Assembly (NCBI RefSeq): GCF_000719345.1
Contig: NZ_JOFX01000055.1
Span: forward strand, 1-23,943
DNA: 23,943 nt
Direction: 5' to 3'
Origin: Streptomyces sp. NRRL F-2664
GTDB taxonomy: Bacteria; Actinomycetota; Actinomycetes; Streptomycetales; Streptomycetaceae
The notes beneath the pieces were generated by a model, which did no database searches, had not been told where the DNA came from, and saw only the letters and a list, made by a program, of their open reading frames with translations. Made by a program: the position numbers and the translations under genes. Below, piece by piece: positions 21,402 to 23,943 of the stretch (position 1 is its first letter; each line of letters opens with the position of its first letter).

Positions 21402-23012
21402 ATGGTGATGGGTACCGAAGAACTGCTCAGGCTCACGGTCGCCGCGCTGATGGCGCGGACCGGCGAGCGTCAGAACGTCGTCGCCGACGCCCTCGGCCTC
21501 TCGCAGGCCCAGGTCTCCCGCAAACAGGCGGCCCGGCAGCACTGGTCGTTGGAGGACGTTGACGGCCTGGCCGCCCACTACGGCCTGCACCCCCTCGATC
21601 TCCTGGCCGGCCCCACGCACGCGGTCGGTGTCCTGCACGGCTCCATCCCGCCCCTGCGCCCCGTCGACGTCGTCGCCCCGCCCGTGCAGCTCCCGCCCGG
21701 CCGCCCCCCGCAACTCCCCGTCCAGCGGCCGGTCACGCCCGCGCTGGCGATGGTCCTGCCGTGCGTGCTGTGCGGGCAGCCGTGCACCGATGACGTCGAC
21801 GGGTTCCCGCAGCACCTGAGCGCCGAGGAGTGCGCGGCAGCCGTCGCCGCCGCAACCCCCGCCCCGGCCGCGCCCCCCGCTCCCGCCCCAGCCGCACCCG
21901 CGCCGGCCCCCGCTCCCCAGCCGCTCCCTGCCGCCAAGCCTCCGGCACCCGAGCCTGCACCCGCGCCCCAGGCGCCCCCTGCAGCGGATCAGCCCGGGCC
22001 GGAAGCCGAGCCCGCGCCGACGCCGGGGCAAAGGCCCCTGGTGCGGACGCCGCGGACGTACGCGTCGGGGGCCCTTGTCGACCAGATCACCGGCCGCGTC
22101 CACGCAGCGCTGGAGGAGTGCTCGGGGGACCTGGAGGCGGCCCAGGCCGCGCTCATCAAGTCCGCCGTCCCCGACGTGATGGAGTTCTTCAAGGCCTCGC
22201 GGGTCGGCGGCCGGTACGAGCACTCCGAGTTCCCGCCCACCGCTGACGTGCTGCGCAAGCGCACCCAGAAAGGCCCGGATGAGATCTGGGAGGGCCGCCC
22301 GAAGTGGCGCAACCCTGAGCTGTTCAAGGCCGCGAAGAAGGGCGCCGAGTTCGAGGTGACCGCCCTGGACATGAACGCGGCGTTCCTGTCGGCATTCAAG
22401 TGCTGGTTGCCGATCGGGCAACTCATCGAGAACACCAGCGGCGTCCACGACCGCAAGAAATCCGGCGTCCACCTCATCACCCCCGCCGAGTGGGAGCACA
22501 CCGACCTGCCCAACCCACTCGGCAACCGCATGGAACCGGGCGAGCTTTGGGTGACCGAATCCACCCTCCGACTCCTCCTCGACTGCGCCCGCGACGGCCT
22601 CGCCGACGCACCCACCATTCACCGATCACTCGTCTCCGGCGCCACCGAAGTCCTCGCGGAAAAACTCCGCCGCGCCCTGGCCGAGGTCCGCAAGAGTGCG
22701 ATTGCCGAAGGGGATCAACTGACCGTGGAATACGTGAAATCCATGTATTCTAAGTTCATCTCCACCATGGGCCAGTCCACCAAGAACCGTGATATCAGCC
22801 GCCCGGACTGGATGCACATCATCCGCGCGAAAGCCTTCGCGAATCTGTGGATGAAAGCCCACAAGATCCGCAAGGCAGGACTTGAAATCGTGGAGATGTC
22901 CGGAACGGACGAGCTGCACGTGATCGGCGACTGGCGGACGGTATTTGCCGAGGGCCGGGACCTGAATCAGGTGAAGGAAAAGCAGACATACACCCTGGGG
23001 GGTAAGAGCTGA
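21402..23012 (+). CDS. tap: Tap-like telomere-associated protein with polymerase-like core
   Basis: A 536-aa protein. The N-terminus (about 8-65) is a helix-turn-helix: RQNVVADALGLSQAQVSRK. A C-x-x-C...H...C cluster (C121, C124, H138, C144) may bind zinc. A Pro/Ala linker (about 146-212) leads to the C-terminal domain (about 215-536). That domain contains VTALDMNAAFL (D323), VEYVKSMYSKF (K446, Y449) and MSGTDELHV (D503), spaced like motifs A, B and C of family-B-type polymerases. Tap proteins bind Streptomyces telomeres, recruit the terminal protein and have been reported to have primase activity. The gene is coupled to the tpg-like gene by TGATG and lies close to the plasmid end. The Tap identity rests on this context and layout. 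Confidence 0.7.
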   Translation: MVMGTEELLRLTVAALMARTGERQNVVADALGLSQAQVSRKQAARQHWSLEDVDGLAAHYGLHPLDLLAGPTHAVGVLHGSIPPLRPVDVVAPPVQLPPGRPPQLPVQRPVTPALAMVLPCVLCGQPCTDDVDGFPQHLSAEECAAAVAAATPAPAAPPAPAPAAPAPAPAPQPLPAAKPPAPEPAPAPQAPPAADQPGPEAEPAPTPGQRPLVRTPRTYASGALVDQITGRVHAALEECSGDLEAAQAALIKSAVPDVMEFFKASRVGGRYEHSEFPPTADVLRKRTQKGPDEIWEGRPKWRNPELFKAAKKGAEFEVTALDMNAAFLSAFKCWLPIGQLIENTSGVHDRKKSGVHLITPAEWEHTDLPNPLGNRMEPGELWVTESTLRLLLDCARDGLADAPTIHRSLVSGATEVLAEKLRRALAEVRKSAIAEGDQLTVEYVKSMYSKFISTMGQSTKNRDISRPDWMHIIRAKAFANLWMKAHKIRKAGLEIVEMSGTDELHVIGDWRTVFAEGRDLNQVKEKQTYTLGGKS

Positions 23013-23608
23013 TGGCCGGATCCGATGACCTGTGGTCCCGCTGGGGCGACTGGGGCAAGTACGACGCCCGCGGCGTCAAAGGCGGCGAAGCCCTGATCCT
23101 GGAACTCAACCGGATCGTGCACGCCTCCGGCATCACCTCACCCGTCACCTCCCGCCGAGGCCTCGCCGCCCGCCTGCGCTACCTCGACAGCCCCGCCGGC
23201 CGCCAGGCCCTCGCCGAACAGGGCGTCACACCCCGTACGCTGCGCGCCTGGATGAAGGGCAAGACGGCCCCGTCCCCGGCGAACCGGGAGCGCATCGACC
23301 GCGCGTACTGGGAGCGCCGGCGGGAGAACCTGATCCGCTCCGGCTGGCTCGCCCGGCACCTGGACAACGACGGCCGCGGGCGCCGTATGGAGATCTACCC
23401 CGTAGACCAGAGCCACGTGGACGAGAAGCGTCGACGCAGCCTGAGCGACCGCTCTATTACCGTCCGGTACATCTGGGGCGACCTCGTCAAAGCATGGGCC
23501 GACCGCGACGAATCCCTGATCGATGAAATCTGGGACGACGTCATCAGCGACCTCGACTCGGAATATGCAGCCTACGCATACGTCTCCGCCATCGGAATCG
23601 GAGCTTGA
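23012..23608 (+). CDS. tpg: Tpg-like terminal protein
   Basis: A 198-aa protein whose ATG shares its A with the tap stop; a GGGGGGT run lies 8-9 bases upstream. The core (about 48-110) reads RRGLAARLRYLDSPAGRQAL, then GVTPRTLRAWMKGKTAPSPA and ERIDRAYWERRR. This is the helix-turn-helix plus basic helix arrangement seen near the start of Streptomyces terminal proteins, which become covalently bound to the 5' ends and prime end patching. The C-terminal part (about 120-198) has a short strand region (RRMEIYPVD, SITVRYIW) and an acidic helical end. It differs in detail from the archetypal Tpg, so it is probably a divergent type matched to the atypical ends here. Function is inferred from operon and position. 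Confidence 0.65.
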   Translation: MAGSDDLWSRWGDWGKYDARGVKGGEALILELNRIVHASGITSPVTSRRGLAARLRYLDSPAGRQALAEQGVTPRTLRAWMKGKTAPSPANRERIDRAYWERRRENLIRSGWLARHLDNDGRGRRMEIYPVDQSHVDEKRRRSLSDRSITVRYIWGDLVKAWADRDESLIDEIWDDVISDLDSEYAAYAYVSAIGIGA

Positions 23609-23621
23609 CCAACTCCCGTCA

Positions 23622-23658
23622 GACTGTGCCCCCGACCAACGTGGCCGGGGGCACAGTC
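23622..23658 (+). terminator. Terminator of the tap-tpg operon
   Basis: GACTGTGCCCCCG (23622-23634) and CGGGGGCACAGTC (23646-23658) form a perfect 13-bp stem with an 11-base loop, 13 bases past the tpg stop. There is no U-run, as is common in Streptomyces. Confidence 0.85.
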
Positions 23659-23665
23659 GTCTGCC

Positions 23666-23943
23666 GGTGGTGTGGTGGAATTCGGGTTTCTACACAGCCG
23701 TGGGTTTTGATGCGTCAGGTCGGGTGTGTGGGTGGGGTGTTGGGGTTGTGTTTTTGGTATTTGGTTGGGTGTTGGTTTTGGTATTTGGCGGATTCCTGGA
23801 TAGGGGACTGTATTCGGAATGGGGTGTTGGGTTGCTGCTGGCGCGGGTATTGGTTTAGACCTGTGCTGGGGGCGCTCAGGGGGCGGTGTGACGGTGTGTG
23901 GTGGTGGCTGGGGTGGGGTGTTGGGGGTGGACAGGGGCGGGTT
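23666..23943. repeat. Right terminal inverted repeat (degenerate)
   Basis: Reverse complement of the left end in ordered blocks; 23932 aligns with base 1, and 11 further bases follow (to 23943). The top strand is rich in G and T. TTTTGGTATTTGG is repeated directly at 23752 and 23776. An open frame at 23523-23858 across this region is an artefact of the biased composition. Confidence 0.75.
23910..23941 (+). other. Potential G-quadruplex at the right end
   Basis: Runs of 4, 4, 5, 2, 4 and 3 guanines lie within 32 bases of the terminal strand, separated by loops of 1-4 bases. Four or more runs of at least three G meet the usual quadruplex pattern. The strand carrying them is the 3' strand at this end. 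Confidence 0.5.

Noticed and set aside
21348..22622. 424-aa minus-strand open frame opposite tap
   Set aside because: Gly/Arg-rich mirror of the Pro/Ala linker of tap; no independent support.
23523..23858. Open frame running from tpg into the right terminal repeat
   Set aside because: It overlaps the end of tpg out of frame and crosses the terminator; the Gly/Val/Phe-rich part only reflects the G/T bias.
1..23943. CRISPR array, tRNA, rRNA, insertion sequence or integrase
   Set aside because: No regularly spaced unique-spacer repeats, no tRNA-like cloverleaf, and no transposase or integrase motifs were seen in any frame.

Overview
The window looks like a complete or nearly complete linear plasmid of about 24 kb from Streptomyces or a close relative. 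The evidence is high GC with strong third-position GC, frequent GTG starts, stop/start overlaps (GTGA, ATGA, TGATG), and gene families typical of Streptomyces plasmids. The two ends are degenerate inverted repeats of each other over about 270 bp. The rightmost operon encodes a Tap-like and a Tpg-like protein, the two proteins that cap and finish the ends of Streptomyces linear replicons.

Layout. 1-272 is the left terminal repeat. 596-2451 holds two genes of visibly lower GC: a two-helix membrane protein with a degenerate nuclease-like fold and a DUF4365-type nuclease-like protein. 2448-5253 is a cluster of small actinobacterial accessory genes, one of them frameshifted. 5298-6721 is a partition module: parA, a small ribbon-helix-helix partner, and centromere-like repeats mirrored on both sides. 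A long bidirectional terminator (6731-6770) separates it from a block on the minus strand (6787-17656).

The minus-strand block is the transfer region. Read in its own direction it starts with four overlapping tiny genes (23, 45, 88 and 174 aa). Then come two small genes (one frameshifted), a four-helix membrane protein with a long cytoplasmic tail, an FtsK/SpoIIIE-type DNA translocase, a lytic transglycosylase/NlpC-P60 wall hydrolase, a VirB2-size membrane peptide, a VirB6-like polytopic protein, an SCO6880-like protein and a VirB4-like ATPase fused to a transmembrane and exported domain. No relaxase is seen. Just downstream of the translocase gene is an array of 8-bp repeats at 10-11 bp spacing, a good candidate for the site the translocase recognises (clt).

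17657-18270 is a gene-free control region rich in palindromes. 18271-20861 holds a GntR/UTRA repressor and a probable replication initiator gene with iterons inside its coding sequence. 21402-23608 is the tap-tpg operon, followed by a terminator and the right terminal repeat, whose G-rich strand has quadruplex potential.

Together the genes provide end replication (tap-tpg), internal initiation (rep with its iterons), partition (parAB), copy or transfer control (GntR), conjugation, and a small left-end cargo that may be defensive. Family names rest on motif recognition by eye, without a database search.
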